NCBI RefSeq assembly: GCF_000294655.1
Contig: NZ_CAHP01000035.1
Span: 38,551 to 94,864 of the forward strand
Direction: 5' to 3'
Length of the DNA stretch: 56,314 nt
Source of the DNA: Magnetospirillum molischianum DSM 120
Lineage (GTDB): Bacteria > Pseudomonadota > Alphaproteobacteria > Rhodospirillales > Magnetospirillaceae
The position numbers were made by a program, and so were the translations under genes. Below, one piece after another: positions 17,175-26,313 of this stretch (its first letter is position 1; the number at the start of each line of letters is the position of its first letter). The notes below the pieces were generated by a model. That model was not told the DNA's origin. It was given only the letters and a program-made list of their open reading frames with translations, and did not search any database.

Positions 17175-18485
17175 ATGTCGTTCAAAACTACCCAGGGCGA
17201 GCCTCCTGAAGAAGAAGACAGCACGACCGCTACCCGGCTGCGCACCGGGCGGATGGTGGTTCTTCTGCTATTGCTGCCGCTGTTCGGCCAGTTCTTCCAT
17301 TACATGAAAGGTCTGCCCCCGCTCTGGGCGCTGTCGAAGGCCTTCCCGGTGATCTCGCTGCCGCTGGTGATGTTTCTGCGCGGGGTGCCCCGGCTGCCGA
17401 TGGTCCGCCAGGTGCTGTTCACCTTTCTGTGGATGACCGTGGTTCCCAGCTTCGCGGCGATCTTCTACTTCCACCAGGACTTTTTCCTTGGCCTGACGGC
17501 CCAGGTCAAATTGCTGCCGATGCTCTATTTCTTTTCCTTCCTCGGATTGCTGGTGAAGCTACGCCCGAGCCTGGAGGAACTAGAGCGCGCCTTCCTGGTC
17601 TGCGGTGCCGCCACCCTGATTTTGCTGGTGATCCTGCGGGTGGTCGTGCCCCATTCCTGGTATAGTTCCCAATATGCGTTTGGGTCCTCCCCGCTGTTCT
17701 CGCTCGACAGTCGAGGCGAACGCATTCGGATGCCGATGTATTTCGCGATTATCGCGACCCTGTTTTGGTATCGTCGCTTCCTTGCCACCGGCCGTTTATG
17801 GCTACTTCTTGCCGCCTCCTCCGGCTTCCTGCTGACCCTGACCGTGGTGAAGACCCGAGCGATGGTGGTCGGCATGGCCGGAGTGTGTGTTATCAACGCC
17901 TTGGTTTTCGCCAGTCCCCGCCGCCGTCTTCTGCTGATTCTGCTGGCCCCGGTCGGACTAATCGGACTGTTCTCGTTCGGCTATCTTGGGACGATGTTCA
18001 GCACCGATTCGAGTTCCGGGTTCGATGTGCGCTGGAAGACCATCGTCAAGGCGGTTGACTTCCTCGGCCTCGATCCGGTGCGCTGGACCTTCGGCGTCGG
18101 CACCATCAGTCCGGTCAGCACGGAAAGCCTGTTCGCCTATTTTGATCACTTCTTTTTCCTCGCCGACATCACCTGGATCGGCATTCTGTTCGAATACGGG
18201 GTGATCGGCGCGCTGCTGGTGATCCTCTATCAATTACGCGGATTGCTGTTCTACCGCCGTCTCACCGCTTTTTACGCGAGCCCCTTCCTCGGCAGCCTGT
18301 TCGATTACATCGTCTATGTCCTGCTGATTTCGAACCTCTATCCGCCGACACTGTCCCCCGGCGAGACGGCCGTGATCCTGGCGATTTTCGCCTATGTCTG
18401 GCACTGCCACCTGGAGGACGAAGCCGAGGCGCAAGCCGCCGCCTTGGCCGAACACGCCCACGCCGCAGACAGGGAAACCCGCTGA
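17175..18485 (+). CDS. O-antigen ligase/polymerase-like membrane protein
   Basis: This 436-aa protein has about 10-12 hydrophobic helices and a large periplasmic loop near residues 270-320. That loop (FDVRWKTIVKAVDFLGLDPVRWTFGVGTISP) fits the Wzy_C/O-antigen ligase superfamily, in which a periplasmic arginine-rich loop acts in glycan transfer. The start ATG 17175 lies behind AGGAACGG; a TTG one codon upstream is less likely. The tail is Ala/Glu/His-rich. In this locus it would be the polymerase of a Wzx/Wzy pathway or the ligase for the finished chain. It is followed directly by the glycosidase gene. Confidence 0.83.
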   Translation: MSFKTTQGEPPEEEDSTTATRLRTGRMVVLLLLLPLFGQFFHYMKGLPPLWALSKAFPVISLPLVMFLRGVPRLPMVRQVLFTFLWMTVVPSFAAIFYFHQDFFLGLTAQVKLLPMLYFFSFLGLLVKLRPSLEELERAFLVCGAATLILLVILRVVVPHSWYSSQYAFGSSPLFSLDSRGERIRMPMYFAIIATLFWYRRFLATGRLWLLLAASSGFLLTLTVVKTRAMVVGMAGVCVINALVFASPRRRLLLILLAPVGLIGLFSFGYLGTMFSTDSSSGFDVRWKTIVKAVDFLGLDPVRWTFGVGTISPVSTESLFAYFDHFFFLADITWIGILFEYGVIGALLVILYQLRGLLFYRRLTAFYASPFLGSLFDYIVYVLLISNLYPPTLSPGETAVILAIFAYVWHCHLEDEAEAQAAALAEHAHAADRETR

Positions 18486-18486
18486 C

Positions 18487-20133
18487 ATGATCCGCCGCGC
18501 TACCCGACTGATGTTGTGCGCCGCCTTGCCGCTCGCTTTGGCCGCCGCCGCCCCGGCTCCGGTCGAGGTGACGATTGATGCCGGGGCCGAGCGCCGCCCG
18601 ATCAGCCCACTGATCTACGGGGTCGGCTTCGCCCCCACCGCAACCCTGCGTGATCTTAACCTGCCGCTCAACCGTTCTGGCGGAAACAGCGCTTCTCTTT
18701 ACAACTGGAGGATAAACGCCCGCAACGCAGGCAAAGACTGGTTCTTTGAAAGTCTGGCTTGCAGCGAGGATATCTTCGACCAGCATGGCGAGGGCTTCAT
18801 CGCCCTCAGCAAGGCGGCAGGTGCCGAGGCGATGCTGACCATTCCGATGATCGGCTGGGTCGCGCGGCTCGATGCCGGGCGTAAGCCGCTGGCCAGCTTC
18901 TCGATTGGCAAATATGGCCTGCAACAGGAGGCCGACCTCGACGGCTTCACCAGCGCTGGCAATGGCATCACCATCGACGGCACCCCGATCAGCGACAACG
19001 ACCCCAACGACGCCGCTGAACCTTCCAGCCCCGAGGATCAGGCGGAATGGGTGCGGCAATTGGTGGCGAAATGGGGCGGCGCGGCCCATGGCGGTCTGCG
19101 CTACTACATCATGGACAACGAGCCGAGCTTCTGGCACGGCATCCACCGCGACGTTCACCCCGAGGGGGCTCACGCCCGCGAGGTCGCCGACAAAGTTAAG
19201 ACCTACGCGGCGATGGTCAAGGCGATTGATCCCCAGGCCCTGGTCGTGGCTCCAGAGGAATGGGGCTGGGGCGGCTACCGCTATAGCGGCTTCGACCAGC
19301 AATATGCTGACACGCACGGCTTCGACCACGCGCCCGACCGCACCAACCAGACCGAGGGGATGGATTACCTGCCCTGGTTGCTGACCCAATGGAAGGCGGC
19401 CGGGCACCCGGTCGATGTGGTCAGCGTCCACTATTACCCGCAGGGCGGCGAATATCGCGAGAAGGGCGATGATGTGTCGCGCGAGATGCAGTTGCGGCGC
19501 AACCGTTCGACCCGCGATTTGTGGGATCAGAGCTACCACAATCCGACCTGGATCAACGACACGGTGGCGCTGATTCCCCGGCTGCGGCGCTGGGTCGATA
19601 CCTACTACCATCCCGGCACCCCAATCGCTCTGACCGAATACAATTGGGGGGCTGAAACCACGATGAACGGTGCCACCGCCCAGGCTGACTTGCTCGGCAT
19701 CTTTGGCCGCGAGGGACTCGACCTTGCCGCGCGCTGGGCCGCCCCGGCACCCGGTAGCCCGACCTACCTCGCCTTCAAGCTCTATCGCAATTATGACGGC
19801 AAGAACTCGACCTTTGGTGACCAGAGCGTCGCGGCGCGCGCCCCCGACCCCGACACTCTCGCCACCTTCGCCGCCTTGCGCGCAAGCGATGGCGCACTGA
19901 CGGTGGTAGCCATCAATAAGCAGATCGACGCCCCGGCTCCGCTGCGGCTGACTCTCGCCCGGTTTGCCGCCGCCGGTGCGGTGGAATCCTACCGTCTCGT
20001 TGACGGCAAACTGGCACCGCTGCCGCCCACCGATTACAGCGGTGGAGGGCTTGCCACCGAGTTGCCGCCGCAGAGCGTCACCCTGTTTGTGTTGCGCGGA
20101 GCCAGCACCTCCCCCCCAGCCCTCCGGCGATGA
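18487..20133 (+). CDS. Secreted glycoside hydrolase, GH44-like
   Basis: This 548-aa protein starts at ATG 18487, where the signal peptide begins (RLMLCAALPLALAAAAPAP). The (beta/alpha)8 family-44 layout is visible. It opens with EVTIDAGAERRPISPLIYGVG and FNRSGGN-like LPLNRSGGNSASLYNW. The likely acid/base is Glu212 in YYIMDNEPSFWHG, and the likely nucleophile is Glu384 in IALTEYNWGAE. A C-terminal beta domain follows from about residue 460. GH44 enzymes cleave beta-1,4-glucans and xyloglucans. Inside an export locus it more likely trims or releases the bacterium's own polymer. It overlaps the flippase gene by 4 bases. Confidence 0.88.
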   Translation: MIRRATRLMLCAALPLALAAAAPAPVEVTIDAGAERRPISPLIYGVGFAPTATLRDLNLPLNRSGGNSASLYNWRINARNAGKDWFFESLACSEDIFDQHGEGFIALSKAAGAEAMLTIPMIGWVARLDAGRKPLASFSIGKYGLQQEADLDGFTSAGNGITIDGTPISDNDPNDAAEPSSPEDQAEWVRQLVAKWGGAAHGGLRYYIMDNEPSFWHGIHRDVHPEGAHAREVADKVKTYAAMVKAIDPQALVVAPEEWGWGGYRYSGFDQQYADTHGFDHAPDRTNQTEGMDYLPWLLTQWKAAGHPVDVVSVHYYPQGGEYREKGDDVSREMQLRRNRSTRDLWDQSYHNPTWINDTVALIPRLRRWVDTYYHPGTPIALTEYNWGAETTMNGATAQADLLGIFGREGLDLAARWAAPAPGSPTYLAFKLYRNYDGKNSTFGDQSVAARAPDPDTLATFAALRASDGALTVVAINKQIDAPAPLRLTLARFAAAGAVESYRLVDGKLAPLPPTDYSGGGLATELPPQSVTLFVLRGASTSPPALRR

Positions 20134-21431
20134 GCGCACGGGATCTGTTGCGGGCGGCGGTGCCTGCACTGGCCTCGCGCCTGCTTGATGTCCCCAGCCG
20201 CTACGGCTTTCATCTGCTGATCGCCGCTGGACTCGGAGTGGTCGCCGCTGGCGATTTCTACATCGTGTTCAGTCTGATGGTGGCATTGGCCGGGTTGGGA
20301 AGGTTAGGCATCGACCGCGCCTTGACCCGTGAGGTGGCGATTGCGATCGCTGCTGGCCGGGTCGGGCAAGCCCACCGCTTGATCCGCCGCGCCGCTGCCC
20401 TGGTGACACTACTGTCCGGCGCGGTGGCGGTGACGCTGGCACTGGCCGCCGAGCCGCTGGCCCGGTTGGCGCTACACCGTCCTGAACTTGCCGGACCTCT
20501 GGCGCTGGGGGCGCTGGCGATCGTGCCGCAGAATCTCGGCGCAGTCGCCGCCGGGGCATTGGCCGGGCTACGCCGGGTCGGGCTTAGCCAGATGGTCTAT
20601 TCCTGGCTGTGGCCAGCCTTGTTCTGCCTCGCCACCCCGCTGTTGGGGCTGGCGGTGCCGACCTCCCTTGGGCTGATCGCGGCCTGTTTCACCGTTACCG
20701 CCCTGATCGGTCTGGTCTGCCTGCGTCGTGTCTTCCCCCGCCCGGTTCCGGCGTTGTTCCCTGGGCCGCTGCCGCCGCTGCTGCGGCCCGGCCTGTCGCT
20801 GTTCACTCTCGAACTGGCTCAACTGACCTTGGCCAGCGCCCCAGTGCTGATTCTCGGCATGGTCGCCGACAGCGCGGCGGTCGGCCGCTTCGCTCTGGCG
20901 TGGCGGATTGCCCTGCTCGCCAATATCGTCGTCAGCGGGGTCGCGGCAATGGCCTCCCCCCGCTTTGCCGCTTTGCAGAACCAGGGCGACCGCGCCGGGT
21001 TGCGCAGCGCCGCCGCGCTGGCCAGCGGACTCGGCTTCATCCTGGCGCTGCCGGTGCTGCTGGTAATGCTGAGTCTACCAGTTCCATTGCTCGGGCTATT
21101 CGGGCCGGGCTTCGAGGCGGCGGCACCGGTCCTGCGCCTGCTCGCACTCGGCCAACTTGTCGCGGCCGCCTGCACCGCCTTACCCGAATTGCTGGGCATG
21201 GCGGGAAAGGAAACCAGCCTGCGCCGAATCAATGCCGTTACCATTCTGCTGGCGACCGGAGGAGTCGCCGCGTTGGCACCGCATTGGGGAGCCGAGGGGG
21301 CAGCGCTGGCTACCTCCGCCGCCCTCGCCGCCGGAGGCCTCGGGGCCGCCATCGCCGCATGGCGTCAACTTGACGTCGCGCCGTGCCGGGATCTGCTGGA
21401 AGGAGTAACGCGATGCTGGAAAAAGGTCTGA
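20130..21431 (+). CDS. Polysaccharide flippase (Wzx/MATE-like)
   Basis: This is a 433-aa, very hydrophobic protein with about 12 predicted membrane helices and few charged residues. It starts with an amphipathic SARDLLRAAVPALASRLLDVPSRYGF segment typical of Wzx/polysaccharide-synthesis flippases of the MOP superfamily. Paired helices near 215-275 and 300-340 (GLFGPGFEAAAPVLRLLALGQLVAA) match the RfbX/Wzx C-terminal pattern. It would move the lipid-linked repeat unit to the periplasm. The gene sits between the GH44 gene and a small secreted-protein gene, with overlaps on both sides. Confidence 0.86.
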   Translation: MSARDLLRAAVPALASRLLDVPSRYGFHLLIAAGLGVVAAGDFYIVFSLMVALAGLGRLGIDRALTREVAIAIAAGRVGQAHRLIRRAAALVTLLSGAVAVTLALAAEPLARLALHRPELAGPLALGALAIVPQNLGAVAAGALAGLRRVGLSQMVYSWLWPALFCLATPLLGLAVPTSLGLIAACFTVTALIGLVCLRRVFPRPVPALFPGPLPPLLRPGLSLFTLELAQLTLASAPVLILGMVADSAAVGRFALAWRIALLANIVVSGVAAMASPRFAALQNQGDRAGLRSAAALASGLGFILALPVLLVMLSLPVPLLGLFGPGFEAAAPVLRLLALGQLVAAACTALPELLGMAGKETSLRRINAVTILLATGGVAALAPHWGAEGAALATSAALAAGGLGAAIAAWRQLDVAPCRDLLEGVTRCWKKV

Positions 21432-21751
21432 TCCTGCTGGTCATGCTGGCGTTACCGACGGCGGCCTGGGCCGAAGCCCGACCGCCGCGCTATGACGTCA
21501 ACGGCTTGTGCCGTCGCCTTGCCAACACCCCCGACGGGATCGACGTCCAACTCGAACAGAAATGCCTGCGCGACCAGAGCGACGCCCTCGACACCGTTAA
21601 GCGGCTGTGGCTCGACACCCCGGCCTACATTCAACGCGACTGCGACCTGCGGGCGCGGGCCGATGGCGACAAGGATTACGCTCTGCTGCGCAAATGTATC
21701 CGCGATCAGCTCAACCAGACCCAGCCCGATGTAATCCTGCCGACGCAATGA
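21413..21751 (+). CDS. Small secreted cysteine-containing protein
   Basis: This 112-aa protein starts at ATG 21413 behind GGAAGGAG and overlaps the flippase end. It has a cleavable signal peptide (LILLVMLALPTAAWAEA). The mature part of about 90 residues has four cysteines (NGLCRRL, EQKCLRDQSD, QRDCDLRAR, LRKCIRDQ) spaced as for two disulfides. The mature part is charged and helical. I do not recognise the family. Co-transcription with wzx suggests a periplasmic accessory of polysaccharide export. Confidence 0.72.
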   Translation: MLEKGLILLVMLALPTAAWAEARPPRYDVNGLCRRLANTPDGIDVQLEQKCLRDQSDALDTVKRLWLDTPAYIQRDCDLRARADGDKDYALLRKCIRDQLNQTQPDVILPTQ

Positions 21752-21767
21752 AACCGCGTCGGGCTGA

Positions 21768-22364
21768 TTACCAGCAGCCGGGGATCGCGGTACGAATCAC
21801 CTCGGCGATGGCGCGCAAATAGACCTCGGCCGGTAAGATCAAGCCGTGGGTGGAGAGCAGCACCACCGCGCAGCCCCCCAGCAGCCAGCGCACGTGCAGA
21901 TGTAACGGCGGGGTGTCACGGTTCAGGACAGCATAGAGCGCTACCGCAAGGAAGCCGAGGGCCAGACCAGCCAGAACCTCGGCGACCGAATGAGCCTGCA
22001 CTATCACCCGCGAGACCGCGATCAGCCCGACCAGAGTGGCAGCGGCACCTGCGGTCAACCATCGCGCCGACAGCGGCAATGGCCGGGCCAGCAGCAGCGC
22101 CAGCGTGCCATAGACCGCGCCACTCATCGCGACATGGCCGCTCGGGCTGGCCTGGACCCACCCGGCGATGGCCCCGCCGCACGAGCCGAATAACAGCTTG
22201 AGCCCGCCCGCGACCGCGCCGCACAGCGCGATCGGCAGCAGCAGGCGCACGGCGGCGCGCGCTTCGCCCCCGATGGCGAGACAAATCGCCACCGTTACCG
22301 CCAGTGACAGCGTTACCGCGCTGTCGCCGAAATCCGTAATCACCCGCCAGATCGCCTCGTCCAC
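21768..22364 (-). CDS. PAP2-family membrane phosphatase
   Basis: This 198-aa membrane protein (GTG start 22364 behind AAGGAACG) has about five helices. The PAP2/acid phosphatase motifs are SPSGHVAMSGAVYG (motif with His) and SRVIVQAHSVAEVLAG (catalytic His/Asp type). The usual first KxxxxxxRP motif is not clear. A likely role is dephosphorylation of undecaprenyl pyrophosphate for lipid-carrier recycling. It is the only minus-strand gene in the locus, divergent from the Wzz-like gene, so the 197 bases between the two starts contain both promoters. Confidence 0.82.
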   Translation of the reverse strand: MDEAIWRVITDFGDSAVTLSLAVTVAICLAIGGEARAAVRLLLPIALCGAVAGGLKLLFGSCGGAIAGWVQASPSGHVAMSGAVYGTLALLLARPLPLSARWLTAGAAATLVGLIAVSRVIVQAHSVAEVLAGLALGFLAVALYAVLNRDTPPLHLHVRWLLGGCAVVLLSTHGLILPAEVYLRAIAEVIRTAIPGCW

Positions 22365-22561
22365 CCGTCCGTTCCTTGTTGTCTTCTTCCCGTAGACGCC
22401 CGCGCTGGGGCCTGATCGGGGATTGCGTCATCCACCAGCTTAGGTCACTCTGCGATCTCATCGGAGTGCCTCTTGAGTTTTTCCGCCGGGATCCGGCGTG
22501 GTCGCTGGACTCAGAAGCAAGGCTCCATAGTCTCCGTGCGCAGGGATCATACGGATCGGTC

Positions 22562-24088
22562 ATGCCGTCTCCTCTCAAGATTTCACCTCAGCCCAGGAAG
22601 CTCGTCGCCTCGCAGCAGGTTTCGACCCGCGACCTCCTCAACACCTTCTTCTATTACCGCTGGACAGCGGTGTCTGTGGTGCTGATCTTTCTTGTCCTGG
22701 GGGGCGCGGTGGCGCTGCTGGTGCCGCCGACCTACCGAGCTGAATCCCGTCTGCTGACCCTGTATGCGGGCTATTATGACATGCAGATGGACCGCTCGAC
22801 CAACCGCGCCGCGCCGGCCTTCGATCCGACCCAGGTCGTCAATGTCGAGGCCCAGATCCTTTCCAGCCCTGAACTGCACCGCTCCATCGTCGCCGCACGA
22901 CTCGACCCCTCGTCCGACCCCGAGACCATAGACAAGGACCTGCGGCGGTTTGAAGACCGTTTGCACATTGAGAAGGTTGAAGGTGCCAACGTCATCGATC
23001 TGTCCTACGTCGATTCCGATCCGCAGCGCGCCGCCGAGGTGCTCCAGCAACTGATCGACCAGTATTTCCGCCAGCGCGCCGGAGTGTTCTCGGTCGGACG
23101 GGTCGAGTTCTTAGTCACTCAGCGCGACAGGGTGCGGGCACAACTCGACAAGGCTAACGCGCAGCTGATCGCCTTCCAACGCAGCAACAACGTCCTCAAC
23201 ATCGATTCCCAGATCTCCAGTTCGGTCGCGCTGCACAGCCTGCTGCGCCAGCGCAGCCTGGAGAATGATAGTTCCTACGCTCAGGATGCGGGTACACTGG
23301 CAACCCTGCGCCGTGAGGCCAAGGCCATCCCTGCGACCATCGAGTTGTTCCGCGACAATACCGAGGTGGCGCACGCCGTTGACACCATGCACCTGACCTT
23401 GTTGCAGTTGCAGAGCCGTCGCGCCGACCTTGCCGCGCGCTATCTCGACGGCGCCCCGTTTGTGCAGCAGATCGATCAGCAGATTACCGATGTGAAAGGC
23501 GCGATCACCGAACGCACCCCGCATTTAATAAGTGCTGTTCGCGCTGGTCATAATAGCTATTACGACACGGTGCAGGACCGGATCATGCGCCTGTCCTCCG
23601 ACGTTGCCGGTGAACTGGCGCGCAAGGAAGCCCTGGCGAAACAAAGCACCGAAACCGGCGAGTCCCTCCAACGTCTGATTCTTGTCGCCAATCAGTTGCG
23701 ACGGATGGAGATCGACCGCGACCTGCTGGTTGACAGCTTTAAAAAGTTCTCGCGCGAACTGGAACAGGCCCGGATCGAGCAGAATCAGGTCGATACCGCC
23801 AGCAGCACCAACGTCCGCATCATCCAGGCACCACAGCCGCCGACCCGGCGCAGCAACCCGCCATTGCTGTTTGTCGGCATTGGTCTGCTGGTCGGCTTAC
23901 TGGCCGGGGCGTTGGCGGTTCTGGTGCGCTCGACCTTGCGTGAAACCTTCCTCAGCCCCGAGGAAGTCGAACGTCGGCTCGGCTTGCCGGTGCTGTGCGC
24001 GCCGATGGGGCCACCGCCTCCGTCGCCGCCGCTGGTGCGGATACTGAGCGGTCTGCTGCGTCGTTCCCAGCCCCAGCCCGCCGCCTGA
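22562..24088 (+). CDS. Wzz/GumC-like polysaccharide co-polymerase (chain-length control)
   Basis: This 508-aa protein is the inner-membrane PCP protein of an EPS pathway, start chosen at ATG 22562. The Wzz domain includes TM1 (VSVVLIFLVLGGAVALLVPPTYRAESRL). A large periplasmic coiled-coil region with RAQLDKANAQLIAFQRSNNV follows. The C-terminal TM2 with the PCP Pro-rich motif is QAPQPPTRRSNPPLLFVGIGLLVGLLAGALAVL. It ends with LSPEEVERRLGLPVLCAPMG, the usual linker to a tyrosine-kinase domain, but the kinase half is missing. The CpsD-like protein at 10853 may supply the cytosolic partner. Confidence 0.9.
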   Translation: MPSPLKISPQPRKLVASQQVSTRDLLNTFFYYRWTAVSVVLIFLVLGGAVALLVPPTYRAESRLLTLYAGYYDMQMDRSTNRAAPAFDPTQVVNVEAQILSSPELHRSIVAARLDPSSDPETIDKDLRRFEDRLHIEKVEGANVIDLSYVDSDPQRAAEVLQQLIDQYFRQRAGVFSVGRVEFLVTQRDRVRAQLDKANAQLIAFQRSNNVLNIDSQISSSVALHSLLRQRSLENDSSYAQDAGTLATLRREAKAIPATIELFRDNTEVAHAVDTMHLTLLQLQSRRADLAARYLDGAPFVQQIDQQITDVKGAITERTPHLISAVRAGHNSYYDTVQDRIMRLSSDVAGELARKEALAKQSTETGESLQRLILVANQLRRMEIDRDLLVDSFKKFSRELEQARIEQNQVDTASSTNVRIIQAPQPPTRRSNPPLLFVGIGLLVGLLAGALAVLVRSTLRETFLSPEEVERRLGLPVLCAPMGPPPPSPPLVRILSGLLRRSQPQPAA

Positions 24089-24099
24089 GAGGCCCGTCT

Positions 24100-25086
24100 G
24101 TGACCAAACTGAGCGCCATCCTGCCAATCAAGACCCGTGGGCGGCATTACGCCGACAATATCGCCCGCTGCGACATCCTGTTCTCATCGCTGCGGGCCTT
24201 CACCTCCCCGGCGACCTTCGACCGCATCCTGGTGGTGGTGCCGCACGATGAGCTGGCCTTGGCGCGAGAATACGTCAAGGCGTGGAGCGACTTTCCGATC
24301 GAACTGGTCGATGAATCGGTTCACATGACCGCCTTCACCGAGTTCACCCAGCCACACCAGATCCGCCCCTGGCACCGTCAGCAGATCATCAAGCTGTATA
24401 GTCCGGCGCTGATCGACACCGAGTTCTTCATGGTGCTGGACCCCGATGTGTTCGCGGTCCAGCCCTTCACCATCGACGATTTGATCCTCGACGGTCGTGC
24501 CTTGACCTATCCCCAGCCAAGGATGCGCGAGCCGCATCTATGGCGACCCTCGGCCCAATTGCTGCAACAGGAGCCGCATCTCGAACGCGATGGGATCTGG
24601 TGGACCCCGGCGATTCTGTCGCGCACCCTGGTGCAGGCCCTTCAGCGTCGGTTGGAAGAACTGTACCAGCGCGACTGGATCCGCGTCCTGCTGTCGAACT
24701 ACATGATCGACTGGACCGAATACACCCTCTACTGGCTTAATGCCGAACGCGAGGGGCTGATCGAACGCTACCACACCCTGCCGCCAGCCGGGCGGCGCGG
24801 CCTGCACGTCAATGAGAGCGTGTGGTATGCTGGCAAGGATGGCCGCAACCTCAATGACTGGCAGGCCGGAAAACATTTCGGCCCCGACGGCGATGGCTTG
24901 TTCGCGGTGGTGCAGAGCAACACCTATCTGCCACCGGATCGGGTGGTTGACAAGCTCGGCCCCTATTTCCCAATCCGGCTACAGCCTTACCGACGCGATA
25001 CCGATCCGTTACGCCGTGCCGTGGAGATCTATGCGGCATTGACCCGGCGCGCTTTGCGTCTCTTGCGTCAGGCGAAAGAGCGATGA
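24100..25086 (+). CDS. GT-A-like glycosyltransferase (DUF6492-type)
   Basis: This 328-aa cytosolic protein starts at GTG 24100 (the frame is open further upstream but overlaps the wzz end). It begins SAILPIKTRGRHYADNIARCD and has a DxD-like MVLDPDVFAVQPF motif about residue 110, like nucleotide-sugar-binding GT-A transferases. It also has conserved-looking WHRQQIIKLYSP and HVNESVWYAGKDGRN segments. I believe it belongs to the DUF6492 family often found in alphaproteobacterial polysaccharide loci. The sugar and acceptor are unknown. It overlaps the next gene by 4 bases. Confidence 0.65.
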   Translation: MTKLSAILPIKTRGRHYADNIARCDILFSSLRAFTSPATFDRILVVVPHDELALAREYVKAWSDFPIELVDESVHMTAFTEFTQPHQIRPWHRQQIIKLYSPALIDTEFFMVLDPDVFAVQPFTIDDLILDGRALTYPQPRMREPHLWRPSAQLLQQEPHLERDGIWWTPAILSRTLVQALQRRLEELYQRDWIRVLLSNYMIDWTEYTLYWLNAEREGLIERYHTLPPAGRRGLHVNESVWYAGKDGRNLNDWQAGKHFGPDGDGLFAVVQSNTYLPPDRVVDKLGPYFPIRLQPYRRDTDPLRRAVEIYAALTRRALRLLRQAKER

Positions 25087-25523
25087 GACGCGGCGCGGCT
25101 CCGGGTTTGCTGCTGACCGTCCTGCTGGCCGCCCCCGCTCCGCTCGCCGCCCAGGAAAGCACCCTGACCCAGGCGCGGATGCAGATCTATGCCGGGCCGT
25201 TGTACCGCGATTATCTAGGCTGCCTGACCTGCGGCCAGTACGAGGTGTCGTCAGTGTGGAACGGCTATGGCCCGTATGGATGGGACAATGTGTATCCCGA
25301 TCATAGCCATTTCGCCCGCTACCGCGCTCCGCAGGGACGCTATTCGGCCTGCGACCGCTTCGCCGCCGAGCCGCCGATCCTGATCGACACCTCGGGTAAA
25401 AACTATGGCCGGTTGAATGTCTCGACCACCCGGAGCGACAGTATCTGCGGCCCGCACGGTGCTCAAGGTATCTGCCAGACCCTGACAGCGATGTGCAAGC
25501 GCACCGCCGAGACCTCTCCCTGA
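25083..25523 (+). CDS. Secreted hypothetical protein with YG-rich domain
   Basis: This 146-aa protein has an N-terminal signal peptide (GLLLTVLLAAPAPLAAQ). The mature domain has the pattern LGCLTCGQYEVSSVWNGYGPYGWDN ... GRYSACDRFAAEPPILIDTSGKNYGRL. This kind of 'WNxYGxYG ... PPxLxDxxGxxYG' domain occurs in secreted bacterial proteins of unknown role, sometimes at the C-terminus of larger enzymes. Six cysteines in the mature part suggest disulfides. It lies between two glycosyltransferase genes, with overlap to the first, so it probably belongs to the polysaccharide operon. Confidence 0.72.
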   Translation: MRRGAAPGLLLTVLLAAPAPLAAQESTLTQARMQIYAGPLYRDYLGCLTCGQYEVSSVWNGYGPYGWDNVYPDHSHFARYRAPQGRYSACDRFAAEPPILIDTSGKNYGRLNVSTTRSDSICGPHGAQGICQTLTAMCKRTAETSP

Positions 25524-25539
25524 CCACGAGGATCCCCGC

Positions 25540-26313
25540 GTGACCAGACCAGTTCATGCCTGCCCCCCGCGCATCTTTGGCCTGACTCCCAGTCCGCTGA
25601 CCGCCGAAGCGGTCGCCGCCCATCTGCTGGCCCATCCCCGCGATGCCGCCAGCGGGCCGGGTCTGGTTGTTACCCCCAACATCCAGCACATCGCCCTGCT
25701 GCGCCATGACCCGGCGCTGCGCGAGGCCTACCAACAGGCCGAGATCGTTATCTGCGACGGATTCCCGGTTTATTACTACGCCCGCCTGCGCGGCTGTGCC
25801 GTCCCCGGCCGGGTTACGGGGTGCGATGTTGTCGCCGCCTTGTTCGCCGCGCCGGAACGGCTGGCCCACTCCCGTTTGTTCTGCGTCGTTGATCACCCCG
25901 ACACTGCCGCTGTGCTCGCCGCCTGGGCCGAGCGTCACGGCCTCGCCGACCGGATCGCCAGCGCTATCCCGCCGTTCGGCTTCGAACGCGACGGCGAGTA
26001 TTGCCGTAGCTTGGCCAAGGCGATCCATGACCACGGCACGACCTTGCTGTTGATGGGAGTCGGCGCACCGCGTAGCGAGGTGTTTGTCGCCCACCACCGC
26101 CACCAATTGCCGCCCTGCTGGGCGCTGTGCATCGGTCAGGCGATCAAGATCGCGCTCGGCCTGATCCCACGACCGCCGCAGTTGGTGCAGCGCCTCAATC
26201 TCGAATGGCTGTGGCGGCTCGGCCTGGAACCGGGACGGATGAGCCGACGCTATGTTGGCTCGACGATCGGCTTCCTTGCCGCGATCCTTGCCGATCTACG
26301 TCGGCTCAGATGA
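25540..26313 (+). CDS. WecG/TagA/CpsF-family glycosyltransferase
   Basis: This 257-aa transferase (GTG start 25540, ribosome site ACGAGGA) resembles WecG/TagA, which add a sugar such as N-acetylmannosaminuronate or ManNAc to a lipid-linked intermediate. The family signatures are VTPNIQHIALL near residue 45, EIVICDGFPVYYYARLRG near residue 70, and LLLMGVGAPRSEVFVAHHR. The usual TGxD position is VTGCDVV. It is the last gene of the polysaccharide block and ends in a stretch with no further gene. Confidence 0.9.
   Translation: MTRPVHACPPRIFGLTPSPLTAEAVAAHLLAHPRDAASGPGLVVTPNIQHIALLRHDPALREAYQQAEIVICDGFPVYYYARLRGCAVPGRVTGCDVVAALFAAPERLAHSRLFCVVDHPDTAAVLAAWAERHGLADRIASAIPPFGFERDGEYCRSLAKAIHDHGTTLLLMGVGAPRSEVFVAHHRHQLPPCWALCIGQAIKIALGLIPRPPQLVQRLNLEWLWRLGLEPGRMSRRYVGSTIGFLAAILADLRRLR

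Noticed and set aside
18262..20169. 635-codon minus-strand open frame
   Set aside because: It is entirely antisense to the GH44 gene with its catalytic motifs; high GC makes long antisense frames common.
23995..24099. Extended N-terminus for the GT-A-like gene
   Set aside because: It overlaps the wzz coding region in another frame and has no homology-like features; GTG 24100 begins the conserved domain.
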